This document shows positions 10,001 through 22,470 of a DNA stretch of 64,000 nucleotides, piece by piece. The notes beneath the pieces are model-generated. The model was not told where the DNA came from and did no database searches. It was given only the letters and a program-made list of their open reading frames with translations. Source of the DNA: Powellomyces hirtus (lineage: Eukaryota > Chytridiomycota > Chytridiomycetes > Spizellomycetales > Powellomycetaceae); contig JAHLKG010000002.1 of the NCBI GenBank assembly GCA_025526995.1, positions 248,001 to 312,000 on the forward strand. The letters run 5' to 3'. A program made the translations under genes and the position numbers. Each line of letters opens with the position of its first letter. Position 1 is the first letter of the stretch.

Positions 10001-12427
10001 ATGGCTCTTGGAATCCAAAACCTGAGTCAAACGTCAGTGTTAAGATCGCCAGCTTTTGAACATTTGAGTTACCATTGGTAGAGCTTGGATCAGGCTGTGA
10101 CGTGAGCATGGCTTGAATCCTGTTTGCTATCCAGATGAATGATGCGTTGGTCTGGCCACAATATGTTAGGTTGTTCCATCGAAAATGCACTGCCAAGAAA
10201 GTATGATAGTATCCAATACTTACCTCGATAGCCGCGATGCTACTGACCATGGTTTGCGTACGCTGGTAAAATTCGCCGCTCACAAAATCAAGCTGATCTT
10301 TTGCATCAAAGTCCATGTCTTTGTAAGTAGCAGCGGCCTCTGATACTGAGTTCCCCAGCTGAATGAGAAATGAGAGTCTTAGCACCAGTCCTCACGTTGA
10401 GAGGATAGAGGCTTACCTTGCAAAAGCGCGCGGCAACAACATCAAGAAGGCGGGGAAGTACAGAATGGAGTTCTGCCGTCTTTGATCTCCTATGTCAGTT
10501 ATAGCTTCAAGCATGAATGTTGTTGCCCTCAACGCTTGCCTTCTTGATATGATCATGCCTGAGCAGATCCACCCAAAGAGAGGCAGCAGTCGACGCAATC
10601 ATTAAAGATGGATGATCAAAGATCAAAAGCAAAAGGGCAAGGTATCTGATATGCGGAATGTAACCGTGAGACAGGTATCTTACATGCTTGATAAGAATTA
10701 GAAACCTACTTCGCCAGGATCGGAGGGGTCGATGTAGCTTTTCTCACAGTTATGTGCACTTCACCGAGAGCAACTGTGATCTAGAGGTCCATGATCCTGT
10801 CAATTCACGTGTTCGACGGCCACATCATTCCAGCTTTCCTCCTACCTGCGTCAGACGCTTGATAAACGTGTAGGTGTCATCGTCAAGGATCGCGCTCTGA
10901 TCTATCCGTTCGATCGCAGAAGTGCTATCACCTCCATGGCTTATTGTCCACGCAAGTATCACTGCTTCAAGATGCCCATCGGCGAAAAATGGTTGCCATA
11001 TGCACCCAAGACGATTCTCATCAGTCTCGGACGAAGAAAAGTGACGAGAGCAAATGACCAGGAGACAGTCCGAAGCGGCCTGTAAGCACCCGTTCAGCGT
11101 CAACAATATCAGGAACCTGCCAATCAGCGAAGCCATACATCTCTAATAGGCTCTGATTTCGCCAATATCAGATTTAGCAGCAAGTACATGATGCGGGAAT
11201 CCTTGATAGCTCTGTTCAATGGTGGTGAGTTTTATGGAAAGGAGGACCAGCTCGGTGCAAGCTAAAGAGCACCTCGGTATTATCCAGTCCATCTGAACAC
11301 TCAGCGTCTTCAGGGTCAAAGCACATAGCATTTCTATTACTATGGTGCCCTGTTCAGCCCTTTGTGTCTACGAAATTGCGCCAGCTCAGTACCGTACACA
11401 TTGCTGGCCCACTCAATCTTTCGTACCTTTTGTATCCATTGCGTGTGCAATTCCTCTGCAGCTGTTGTCCATCTTTGAAACCAGCCTTGATTTTCCGGAT
11501 CGGCCCGCATCATTTTTAGCAGCATCTCAAAGTCCGATTGCACATTGTTCAGGGATGTAAGATTCACGTCTGTCCCTCGCTGTGCATACAAGTCTTCCAA
11601 AGCCGCGCCACTAACAGTCACGGCCATCATGCTGGTTACGAGTTCTGTCTTTCGCAAGCCTGCTACTGGATCGTCGAACAGGAAAATGTCCTCCGCCAGA
11701 GATTTGTACACCAGAAGAACAAACTCCCGCTGAGTTGGCTAGATATGCGTGGTTTCAGAGAGACTCCTTTGCAGCGCGATCAAGAGGAGGACGACGTTCT
11801 CTTGTGACCTACGTTTTCGGTGTACATCCGTCGCAAAAGGACATCCATATCTGTCCATTGCATAGGCCACATTCTCTTCGCAACCTCAACGAACAGTTTT
11901 GCCAGTTTTTCCTTGATGTAACTCTTCTCGCTGAGTATGTCGGCTGTGCCCTGTGTCATTGTCCCGTCTCAGAAAACAGTGTCTCCGCCAGTACTTTCAT
12001 GTCTTGCCACCCACAGTCTGCATGAGATTAACAACCGCTTCCCTCAAGCGAATTCGATCCTCATCGCTATACGATGAATCATTCCACTTGTAGCGGATAG
12101 CGTTCTCCAAGAGGGTAAGCCCAAAATGTCTAAAAATCTCTGGTTGACCATTTTGCTTGTGAGCAAGGAAATGACCCCATAGTGGACTCTGTTGGTTTTC
12201 CTTGACTGTTTCACAGAACTAAATTAACAAGCTCTATTAGACAGGTTTCAGCGATAGTCATTGGACGTTTGCATACTTCGCTAGCTGAGCGCCGTTGTTC
12301 CCCAGACGCGGCAGGATCGTAGATTGTGTTGAGGGCTTCTACAATCTGACTCAGAACTCAAAACATGAAGGTTAAGCACATGGTGACATGCATCGTTTCC
12401 TGTATTGGGCATACCGGCAGGATCCAT
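7041..12427 (-). CDS. Exportin-5 / Msn5-like karyopherin beta
   Basis: This large HEAT-repeat export receptor would carry cargo such as phosphoproteins, tRNA or structured RNA out of the nucleus with Ran-GTP. Many small exons are needed. The N-terminal part reads IVEALNTIYDPAASGEQRR, then FCETVKENQQSPLWGHFLA, IFRHFGLTLLENAIRYKWND, LREAVVNLMQT and W-P-x-Q-W-x-D-M-D-V-L-L, matching the start of exportin-5 and its exportin-1-like region. Longer exons include 11340-11711 (DIFLFDDPVAGLRKTELVT) and 7862-8650. The C-terminus is TPKCQEFENKLGANNVTKMQ, then NEWFGGLFD and TAG at 7041-7043. The start near 12427 (MDPAGMPNTGN) is plausible, but the first splice is not settled. It is divergent from CDK11, 167 bases apart. 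Confidence 0.87.
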
Positions 12428-12594
12428 GATAGTGACGACGGCGGCGTCAGCTATCAATGGGATTATTTCCCAGTGACAGTATTTACGGACAAGGCGATCC
12501 CAGCCTCCAAGCCACATCCACATGCGCCACGACACCTGCGTCCCCGCTTTCTCTGTCAAACCAATGCCTCAGAGGCGTGTAATGCAGGAAGAGG

Positions 12595-14501
12595 ATGGCC
12601 GATGAAGATCAAGATTCCAGAAGCACTGCAGTAGGGCGTTATAATTCGCAGGATTTGTTTAGCAGTACCGGCAAAGATGGCACAGCAATGGAAACGGAAA
12701 GCTCCCCCACCCCGCCGAAGCTCCGCAGGCTGAAATCGAAGTGGGAATCGGAAGATGAGCTGGAAGACGACGTTGAACCAAAGAGGAAGATTCAGAAGAA
12801 TTCTGGGAAGCGAAAATTCAAAGCATCGGGAGTTATGTCGCAAATAGCCAGTCCAACGAGTACACCAGTCACCAGTACACATGACTCGGCGGAGGCCCCT
12901 TTCACGTCGAGTGGGACGCCAACCGCAGCCACCGTAGATCTTGCGGGCTCAGTTGCAAGAGATGTGGAACCCATGGATGTAGATATTCTTCAGCAAGATA
13001 TTGAGGCAGGCGAACAATGCGCTCCCGACGGTATTTCGGAGCAAATGAGCTCTCCAGTATTTTCTACGGAAACGGCTTCACCAGTTCAGCGCACAAGGCG
13101 CACAAGTCTCATAGGTCCACCGTTGGTATCCTGCCGAAATGTAGATAATTATAATAAGCTCAACCGAATTGAGGAGGGAGCATATGGGGTTGTGTACAGA
13201 GCTCGTGATAGGGACACGGGCGAAATTGTAGCGCTCAAAAAGCTGAAGCTGGAAAACGAAAGGAATGGGTTCCCAGTCACTTCTTTGCGTGAGATCCATA
13301 CGTTACTGCTGGCAAAGCATCGAAACATCGTCAATGTCAAGGAGATTGTAGTAACACCAAGTATGAGCGGGTGAGTTGGTCTCCACATCCATTCGACGTG
13401 GCATTCCCTCATTCTTTAAACTCAAGGATATTTATCGTAATGGAGTTTGTGGAACATGATCTTAAGGCTCTGATGGAAACCATGTCGACGCCGTTTTTGC
13501 AGTCAGAGATCAAAACTCTGATGCAGCAGCTGCTATCCGCGGTGGCATGCTTGCATCAAAACTGGATCGTGCATCGAGATTTGAAAACGTCGAACCTTTT
13601 GATGAACAACAAAGGGGAAATGAAAGTTGCCGATTTCGGATTAGCGAGAAGATTCGGAAGCCCACTGGGGCACATGACTCAATTGGTGGTGACCCTTTGG
13701 TACAGGTGAGACCAGAGTGAATTCAATCTTGATCACGGATGGCTCATAGATCTCGGACTTTTAGAGCACCTGAGCTTCTCCTTGGAGCTAAAGAATACAC
13801 GACAGCTATTGATATGTGGTCTATAGGCTGTATATTTGGAGAACTGGTCAACAAGGAGCCATTATTACCGGGACGCGGGGAGTTCGATCAGCTAAAAAGG
13901 GTAAGGACTCGCGAGATGCTTATCAATTGGGAATCAGCGACTGATCTTCGTGAGCTTTGCAGATGTTCAGACTGCTGGGAACTCCCACTGAACGCACTTG
14001 GCCTGGAATGGCTAATCTTCCTGGTCTGAAGACCTTCAATTTTGTGGAGCAACCGTGAGTGAGCGCTCGCAGGTGGAACAAACAAAACCGACCGGCTGCT
14101 CACCCTTACGTCTCGAAACTTTAGGTATAACCATCTCAGGAGGAAGTTTGTTAACCTGACTGAGAATGGTCTCAATCTTTTGTCACGGCTATTAACTTAT
14201 GATCCCGAGAAACGTATAACTGCAGAAGAAGCTTTACGCCATCCATATTTTACGTAAGTTTTGTGCTCATTTGAACGTATATGTTCAAGCGTCTGCTGAT
14301 GCAATGCATATCAGGGAACATCCTTTGCCGAAAGACCCCTCGCTCTTCCCAACATTTCCCAGCAAGGGAGCTGGAGAGAAACGAAAAGTCTACGAGGCCA
14401 CTCCCTCTGCCCCTCTGGCGGCTCATGGCGATTCGGAAGGTCCAGGATTGTTCGACGCAACAAGCGCAGAACCAGTTGCCGCTTTTAAACTCAGAGTTTA
14501 A
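12595..14501 (+). CDS. Cyclin-dependent kinase 11 (PITSLRE-type)
   Basis: CDK11 kinases pair with cyclin L and act in transcription and pre-mRNA splicing. An acidic and basic N-terminal region of about 180 residues precedes the kinase domain. Visible are the glycine loop [13 protein letters not shown], the VALKK lysine, the family helix as [12 protein letters not shown] (PITSLRE with one change), hinge [16 protein letters not shown], catalytic loop [59 protein letters not shown] and the tail [20 protein letters not shown] followed by [16 protein letters not shown], typical of CDK11. Five exons are inferred. The N-terminal extension is much shorter than in animal CDK11. The start is the ATG at 12595, the first in a long exon. 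Confidence 0.95.
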
Positions 14502-14624
14502 TGTAAAATCAATGTAAATAAATACAGTACCGTAAATTAAATCGACTGCTGCGCGAATCATGACGCGTCAGTCACTCGTGACAAGTAGCTGGCTAGTGAG
14601 AGAAACCAGGATTTCCACAACAAG

Positions 14625-15824
14625 ATGACAACCTTCCAATCTCTGTTCCACTCGGCGAGGGAATATCTGAATCCGCTATTGAAGTCATCCAAGTTCAAGG
14701 AGACTGGTGTTCTTACTCCGGAGGAGTTTGTCTTGGCCGGCGACTTCTTGGTGTACAAATGTCCCACCTGGTCGTGGGCCTCCGGCGACCCTGCAAAACG
14801 ACGAGAGTACTTGCCCGCCGAGAAGCAATACCTGATAACGCGAAACGTACCGTGTCTACAGCGTGTGAAGGAGTACGGTGGGGCAGGAGAGCAAGATGGT
14901 GGTGAAATGGACGTGGAAGGGGAGAGCGGGGATTCTTGGATCGCTACGCACAAGAATAGACAGACAAAAGGAGACACTGAGGAGGGGACGATCGCTGATA
15001 TGGACGAAGACGAGGAAGTGCATTCAGGGTCGCGGGATGCTGTCGCAACTGTGACTTCCAAGCTGCATGCAGCACACATCGGGAACGATGCTCCCAATTC
15101 CGAAGAAGAAGCCCCACCGGACGGGGAAATACCGGACATGGATGATATCCCCGATATGGACGAAGAAGATGCATTGGGGGAAGGAGTGGAAGAAGTGGAA
15201 GATCCGGCTGCGCTGCCAGGTCACATTCCTGCTAGCAAACGAGAACCAGCGGGTGCGCTCGCCAGCGGAAACGACAAAATTCTTAGAACAAGGTGCGTTG
15301 CAACTGTGAGCCCAGAGAAAGCCGAGGTCTAACTGCTGTCTTTCAGAACATACGATGTCTCCATAACCTATGACAAGTACTATCAAACGCCACGGGTATG
15401 GCTATTTGGCTACGATGAACATCGTCGACCGTTGACCGCAACTCAGATCTTCGAGGATATCTCCCAAGACCACGCTCAGAAAACTGTCACAATTGAGCCA
15501 CACCCGCACGAACATGTTTCCATGGCATCGATACACCCTTGCAAACATGCTAATGTCATGAAGAAGATCATTGATCGGTTGCTTGAGAGTGACTCGGGGA
15601 AAAAATTAAGGGTTGACCAATACTTGTTGCTGTTCCTCAAGTTTGTGGCGAGCGTTCTCCCGACAGTGGAGTATGATTGTGAGTACAAAGATGTAGCAAT
15701 GACCGAGTCGATGACCGAGTCATTGCTTTGGGCAAAGAGGAGGTTGGCCTTTTCGTCGTTAACGCTCTACCCTGTGTCTCATCCCCAATTCTTTCGTCCA
15801 GATACTACATCGATGGATGTATGA
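14625..15824 (+). CDS. ATG3: Autophagy E2-like enzyme Atg3
   Basis: Atg3 transfers Atg8 from Atg7 to phosphatidylethanolamine during autophagosome growth. The N-terminal amphipathic region and core are clear ([56 protein letters not shown]). A long acidic flexible region follows ([18 protein letters not shown]), then [19 protein letters not shown] and the catalytic HPC motif in [13 protein letters not shown]. Introns at 15293-15346 and 15679-15801 fit: splicing the second gives an ending of VEYDYTTSMDV and TGA at 15822-15824, close to the conserved EYDYT end of Atg3. Reading into the intron would add an unrelated tail. The start is ATG 14625, 123 bases after CDK11 on the same strand. Confidence 0.95.
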
Positions 15825-16460
15825 GTCTTGCAAGATTGAACGAAACTATCCTCATCATTCGCCAAAGTGCACCAGCGTGCACCAATGCTACGTGGGTCAA
15901 ATTTTGATCATTGCGAAAAATACGTCGTACATTTACAATTGCTATGTGTTTATGGAGTAGGACCATGAACTCCCCGCAAAGTGAAATAAAAATCACCTTT
16001 GTTGCTGAAGATCTTCGTCACTTTGGATAAGATGGTCTCCCTGATTTATACTATCGAGAAAGCATCTTCCAAAGCCGACATTTGGTGTTTGTATCCCATC
16101 TTACGACCGACCCGGTCAGTAGACTCTGCAGAACAGAGGTCTTCCCCGAGCCGGAGATACCGTGGGCGTCCCGTGCAAATCAATGCACGAAACCTGCTCT
16201 CCGAATTCAACCCACCTGAATCTCAGCCACACATCAGAAGACCACGAAGATCTTCCGTTCGGCTGCGAACTAACAAATGGACGCGTTGAACGTAAAGGGA
16301 AAACTTGGGAATCCTGCTGCACTGGCGCTTTTTATAACAGAAAAGTGTGGCGCGGGCGCATCACGTGGGAGGGACACGTACCTAGATCTAAGAAATCCCA
16401 ACCGACGTGTTCGGCTGTCGCATTTTAACTTTCTTTGCACCAAAACCCGCCATTTGTGAG
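15825..16460. other. Gap between ATG3 and RAD4, with an orphan P-loop motif
   Basis: No gene is convincingly supported. On the minus strand near 16110-16165 the translation GISGSGKTSVLQSLLTG contains a perfect Walker A motif, followed by a good GTAAGA donor. A TGA closes the frame six codons before the motif's first residue, and no acceptor lies between them. It may be a decayed P-loop gene or chance. Confidence 0.45.
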
Positions 16461-19436
16461 ATGGGACCGAAGAGGAGAAGCACACGGCTCAACGTTGGGG
16501 AAGATGCTGGAGATAGGGTTCAAGAGACCGCAATCTCTGGGAGCAAGAGGTCATCCAGTTCAGCGGTTACCTCTACAACCAAACGAGCTCGCACCGTCAC
16601 TCCAAAGACAGCCACAAACAAAGTGCCGGAAAATCTTGTTGCGCAGGTGCCGGAACCAGATGATTTTCTAAACTCATTTTTCTCACGAGAAAATCCAGCG
16701 AGAGAGGTTGTGTCGAATATTTTGGTGCACACCTCGTCCGCTGGGAATGCAGAGGACGAGGAAGGAAGCGACAGCGACGAAGAGGAGGACTGGGAAGAAC
16801 TTGGGACCGTGCAAGGCAGCACCCTCCCCGCCGAGCCGTCAAGCATCCTAGTTTCTGGAGCACAGGAAGAGGAAGGGTTTGAGATCTCGGTCAAGAGGCC
16901 GGAGCCAGATCTTGCTCAGGAAATCGCGGCCAAGAAAGCCAAGGCGAGGGGGATACGGAAAGGAGACAGGATAAGACGAATGCTGGCTCATAAAGTGCAT
17001 CTGCTATGCTTGCTGACTTGCGGATTTTCGCGAAACCGATGGTGTAATAATCAAGACCTTCAAGCTATTGCAGCCTCTGTTGTGCCGCCTGACATATACA
17101 ATGGCATTACAGGCAAGGGATCGGATGCTAATCGCAAAGGGAAGCAGCCCGTAACCTTGCGAAAGAAGAGTCTGTTATACTACCTTGGGATGTTTGCAAA
17201 GTGGTGGAAAGAACAGGTTACAGTCCAGGATGTCCCCGATCAGAAGCTACAGGGTCCAAGAAGTGTTTTGAAACAGTTCGGCGCTTACATGGAGAAGCAC
17301 GAGGAAGATGCTGAACGTACCGTTTCCGCCGAAGTTTCTGTACTGGTCTTTGCGGCTGCTTGCCGATCGCTGGGTCTTCAAACGCGAGTGGTTTACTCAT
17401 TACATCCACTCCCACTCTCGCTTTCAATTCAAAAGAAAGCAGCGCCGCCCGCTCCGAGGAAGAAGAAGCCCAAACGAAAACCCGTTCGATCCGCTCAAAC
17501 AAGTGACCACGATGACGAAGACGTTGATCCAGATACGTTCGTAAGCCGTCCCTCGGCACCGTGCGCAAGAATTGAGGTTCCCAGTGGACGGCAGCCCAAT
17601 GTCACCACTGTCCTGGTGCCGTATCCTCTTCAATGCTGGTGTGAGGTCTACTCGGAAACCGATTTGGAATGGATACCAGTTGATCCTGTTAGGGCCATTG
17701 TGAACGATCCGGCAAAGATGGAACCTTCTCCATCGGCACCCAGTCAACTTCAGACTAGTTACGTTGTTGCATTCGAGCCAGGTTAGTGGAATACTGCAAG
17801 AGGCATATTGTTGCATGTTGACCAAACGTAGTTGTGATAGACTTCGGCGCAAAAGATGTCACTCGACGATATACCACACAATGGGGCGCACGAACAATGC
17901 GCTTGCGACTCCCTCCCGGACCTCAAGGGGAAGATTGGTGGGAACGGTCACTTTGGTTCTACTCCAAATCCGGTGGAGGCTTGGAGGATAGGATCGAAGA
18001 TGAGCAACTCAAAACGGCCGGAGTGAAGGAGAAGATGCCAACTAGCCTAGCGGGCTTCAAAGACCATCCACTGTAAGTGAAAAGACTACTCGTGCAGGTA
18101 GGAAGAATTACGCTTATGTTGCATATTGAGCAGCTATGCGCTGGAGCGACATTTGAAAAAGTTCGAAGTCATACATCCGTCCGGTCCTGAGCAGGCCATT
18201 GGCCGATATAAGGATGATCTTGTTTACCCACGGAGCCATGTGAAAGAGGTACGAGATGTAGCATCGCCCCGTCACATAGTCACTGCTAATGAAAGAAGTG
18301 GCATATGTAGCTCCACACGGCTGCAACCTGGTTAAAGAAAGGGCGAATGATAAAAGCGGGCGAGGAACCCATGAAGCATATAAAAGCTCGTGTGGCAACC
18401 ATCAAACGGCTGCGCCAGATCGAAATGGAGAAGATGGACGATCGCGGCCGGGACCGGGAAGATGAATCTACCGACTCGTCCAAGAGCGCCGTGTTTGGGG
18501 AATGGCAGACAACTGAGTACTTGGCGCCGCCTCTGATCGATGGACAAATACCCAAGAACGAGTTTGGAAATATCGAAATCTTCCACAAAAACATGATACC
18601 GCCGGGGTGTATTCATCTGCCATGTGAGAATGAAGGCGCTGGCTTGTGCCTTTCCAACCCCGCGTACTGACTTTTACATGACAGTGAATGGTATTCGTAT
18701 GATCGCAAAGAAGTTGGGCATCGAGTGCGCTAGTGCAGTGGTAGGTCTGACGGTGTTGCTCTCACGCAACGGTATATTCACATCTCGCCGTTAGACAGGG
18801 TTTGAGTTTCATCGCGGACACTCTACGCCTACCATTAATGGAATCGTCGTTGAGGCGGAACTTGAAGATATACTGACAGCCGCATGGGAGGAGAACCAGC
18901 AACGACTCAGGGTGCAGGAATTACAAAAAACCAACAGGCGCGTTTACGGCCGCTGGCGTAAACTCATCGTCTCGTTGCTCAACAAGGCAAGGCTGATAAA
19001 AGAGTATATGATTTACGATGACGAAGACGAAGGCACAGGAACAAACGTTGCAGAACAGTCCATGGATACCAGCCGCGAAGTATCAGAAGATGATGCGCAC
19101 TCGGATAACGACGATCGAGATAGCGAGGAGGAGGAAGTGACAACTTCCAGAAGGTATACAGGTAAATCGCGACCAAGGTTCGTGATCAAGGACACGGACA
19201 CCGATATTGTGGATGTTCTTGCGGGAAATGATAGTCGCAGCACGAATAGAGATATGCATCATTCGGACAATATCCAATCCATTGGCCACGGAGGCTTCTT
19301 ATTGGAAGATGATGACGACGAGGCTGGAGTCGATAAATCGATTGGCATTCAATCTACTGTCCACGGAGGTTTTTTGTTGGAAGATGGTGACGATAATGTC
19401 GCAGCAGAGGGGGCCGGATTTTTCATGGATGAGTGA
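16461..19436 (+). CDS. RAD4: DNA repair protein Rad4/XPC
   Basis: Rad4/XPC, with Rad23, finds helix-distorting damage and starts global nucleotide-excision repair. The N-terminal region is basic, then acidic and disordered. A transglutaminase-like domain follows (HKVHLLCLLTCGFSRNRWCN, VLVFAAACRSLGLQTRVVYS, HCWCEVYSETDLEWIPVDPV-like block). Then come beta-hairpin domains BHD1-3: DHPLYALERHLKKFEVIHP, STEYLAPP-like and GNIEIFHKNMIPPGCIHLP, FNGIRMIAKKLGIECASAVTGFEFH and INGIVVEAELEDIL. The acidic tail has two copies of HGGFLLEDxDD. Exons are joined by short introns at about 17781-17831, 18073-18133 and others. The ATG at 16461 starts MGPKRRSTRLN; the longer open frame upstream lacks support. Its 3' end overlaps the convergent coiled-coil gene. 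Confidence 0.94.
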
Positions 19437-20097
19437 AGGGGAACGTAGCATAGGCCTATAGCTCCAGTATATAGTTGGGCGGATTCCTGAAACACGTTTG
19501 GCTCGGGTATCATGTCGACTTCGTCGCACCGGTCGTTTGTCCAATATACACTTCCGTATTTTTGGCTGAAAGTTCGCCCTCCTGTGAAGAGAAGGTATAT
19601 CAATATCACGTTTCGCTGAGAGACCAATCCATGTGGGGCAGGTCACGCACCAGTAATACAGCATCCAACCGAACGTTTTCGTTCTTCATTTCCTCCAGCC
19701 GCTGCTCAACCTTTGTTTTTTCCGACAGCAGGTCCTCTACTTTCCGCACCATAGCCTCCAGCTCTTCCTTTGCCCGCAACTTCTCAGCTTCCAGTGACTC
19801 ACACTCTGCTTCCTGCAAGCTACATTGATCGCGGAGCTGACTCGTCAGCTGCATCATGCGGGTTAGCGATTCCCGAGCATTTTTTGTTCGTTCCGTCAGT
19901 TGCGCTATGGAAGTGGCGAGCTTGTTGGGCGGTGCAGCTGCTGCTGGTGGTTGCGGAGGCAGTGGAGACCGTCGGTCATTCTGAGGTAGCGGTGGTATCG
20001 GCGCCAGCTGTTTGGGAAGCACCACTGACTTTTGGGGTGAGCGCAGTTGATTCTTTTGCTCTGCAGCGGGCTGGTGTGAGGAGAGTGCTTCTGCCAT
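19349..20097 (-). CDS. Coiled-coil protein of unknown function
   Basis: I do not recognise the family. Exon 1 encodes a proline- and alanine-rich N-terminus (LAPIPPLPQNDRRSPLPPQP) and then a strong coiled coil of about 90 residues (AQLTERTKNARESLTRMMQL through KTKVEQRLEEMKNENVRLDA). A GTGCGT donor after DAVLL and a TTCACAG acceptor join in phase to EGELSAKNTEVYWTNDRCDE, ending PPWTVD with TGA at 19349-19351. The last 88 bases overlap the RAD4 coding end on the other strand, so the downstream exon may be mis-joined. The coiled coil suggests a scaffold or tether, which is inference only. Confidence 0.65.
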
Positions 20098-20351
20098 GTT
20101 GCCTCAATTCCTCAGTAAAGTTCTGGAGTTGTGTCGCACTCCCCAAGTTGGATGCAAAGATCCAGACGCGTTCTGGTACAGAATCCTATGATAGCCGCGT
20201 TCAGAAACATGAGAATGGAAGAAAGATGCATAGAATATTTATCGTTTGTAATGAGATGCAGATAAAAAAACAGCAGTGGTCTAGAAAAATAATCATTCTC
20301 TGGAAATGTCCCGACCGAACAAGCTCTTTTTGCCTGCATATTAGATGTATG

Positions 20352-22470
20352 TCAGCTTAAGATTTCAGTGGGCGGAGAAACGCAACGTCCACAAAGCATA
20401 CCCCAATCAAAAGCCACAAGCACACGATTCCGAAGGGAGAACAAGCTGCAGTCGCGATCGATATGAGGAAAATGGAAGTCAGATACGCATGCAAGCACGC
20501 TTCCTTACTTGTTTAGGTACGCACTACGCCAGAACCAGAAGGTCAGCGCGCCTCCAATGTGGACATTTCCAGGAAGGTCGGCAATAGCCTTGTCAGATCC
20601 AATGTATCTGCGCAACGAGAAAGCACCTTCAGCATGAAGTAATTGGGATGTCGACGCAAGACTAGTCTTGGACTTACGCCAATGCCCCAAGGTGCTCATA
20701 ATCGAAGGGTTTGATCCTCTGCGCAGCAACAACATTTGGGTCTTGTCCATCAGCCATGATCGCATGGCGATCAGCATTTATCCGGCCCAGCTGGTTGAAG
20801 ATACCAGCAATGTAAACTCCTTGCTTACTGGCAACTTGGGCTGTGGGTGCCCATCTGCAAGAATGTTGATTAAATTATGGCTATGGGGATCTTGTCACTT
20901 GTAGATCTTCACTTACTTTGTTGCGGAGGCGTCACCCAGTGCATATACGTCATCCACACCCTTCACTTTCAGGTATTCATCGACAACAAGTCCACGTCTG
21001 CTTGCTCAATAAGTATTGTGGCAAGTGGCATTCCACTTGCATGGCACAATTGTTTACCGTTGATTTTGTAACGCTGGAGAGAGCTTTTTGATGAGATCGG
21101 CCACGACTGGGCGCGCAGTGTTACCCGTAGCCCATACAAGCAGTCCTACAATAAGCAAGCCTTGTTAGCTTCCGTCCCGCAATCTAGGTTAGCCATAGCA
21201 CCTACCATAGGGAATGTGTTCAATCTCCTTTTGTGGGTTCTGAACAACCAGTTCTTTCTGTTTCACTTCCTTGACCATGGTGTTGCTCAGGATGCTCATT
21301 TTTGCTTCAGCAAAATGCTTCTCAGTATATGTGATGAGCTCCTTGGAGAACGAGGGCAACACGTGAGGAAGTGCCTCCACAAGCGTAATCTTGATCTTGG
21401 GAGCAATCTCCGGGTACCAGGAGGCCTGTGGACAGAAGTTAGGGAAAATAGTTGACGGGAAAACATCCCATCGAAGACTTACAAGGTCCTCCTTGAGGAA
21501 ATCGTAAAGCTCTGCAGCATATTCAACACCGGTCGGGCCTCCTCCAACAACGACCATGTGGAGCAATCTTTCGACCTCTTTTTCAGTCTGTCCGGCAAAC
21601 GCGGCAGTTTCCATACAATCCATCAACCTGGTACGGATCTTCTTGGCATCCCTGAAAAGCCTGATCAGCATATAATTCAGTCGAAACAAGTCTATGAGGA
21701 ACGTACCAGGCTTCTTTGAGGAAGCATGCGTAATCCTTCACTCCAGGAATACCAAATGTGGCATTCTCTGCTCCGCAGGCAACTACCAGGTAGTCATACG
21801 GTATGTTTTGTTTCGAAACCTCTCCAACGATTTCGGAATTGTCTAAGAGAGATTTGTTAGTTAAACACAGCATAGTCATTTCCTGTCACTATTGCATTCT
21901 CCGGCCCAACCTTCGACGACCAAGATCTTGTTCTTCGTGTCGATCTCGTTGCAGACACCCTCAACAAAGGCTACAGCACGTTCTTTGAAGCGTGTAATGT
22001 AGCGCATTGGCATCATGATACTTCTTAGCTCAACAGTTCCAACAGTCGTGCTACGTAGGGAAAGCGTGTCAGCGAAAATGTCAAATGAATCTCAAACTTA
22101 ATTACTTACCTTGGGAGCAAGGGTGTGAAGAGGAAGTAGTTTCTAGGGCTGACAACAATCACGTTGTAATGCTCAGTATCCAGCTCCTTCAGAAGTGAAG
22201 TGGCAGCCCAGCCAGATCCCAGAATGGCAATGGTCTTTTTGCTATGGTCCCACTCAAATTGCTGAGGAGGATGTCGAGCATTGTAGACCTCTATCGTCCA
22301 TACACGTCTATGGTGAGTCTCGGAGTTTCGCAGACACTGTGATTCTTTAGCATCATACCATATGCAAAGAGTCCAGTTCCTCCTGCGAGTAAGCCGAGGA
22401 AAATCTTTGCACCGTAACGCCTCAGTAATCCCCTTTTTGGCGGGACGGGGCCGCCAACGGTGGTCGCCAT
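20352..22470 (-). CDS. Type II (alternative) NADH:ubiquinone oxidoreductase, mitochondrial
   Basis: This single-subunit flavoenzyme oxidises NADH and reduces ubiquinone without pumping protons. The N-terminus [20 protein letters not shown] is basic, followed by the membrane segment [18 protein letters not shown], as in external (Nde-type) enzymes. The FAD-binding motif is [16 protein letters not shown]; the NADH motif is [19 protein letters not shown]. Other family segments are [49 protein letters not shown] and [10 protein letters not shown]. The C-terminus needs a GTAAGG intron and reads [14 protein letters not shown] before a divergent tail. About ten exons are present; one intron near 22266-22309 would be only about 44 bases. 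No EF-hand insertion is seen. The start is ATG at 22470. Confidence 0.93.
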
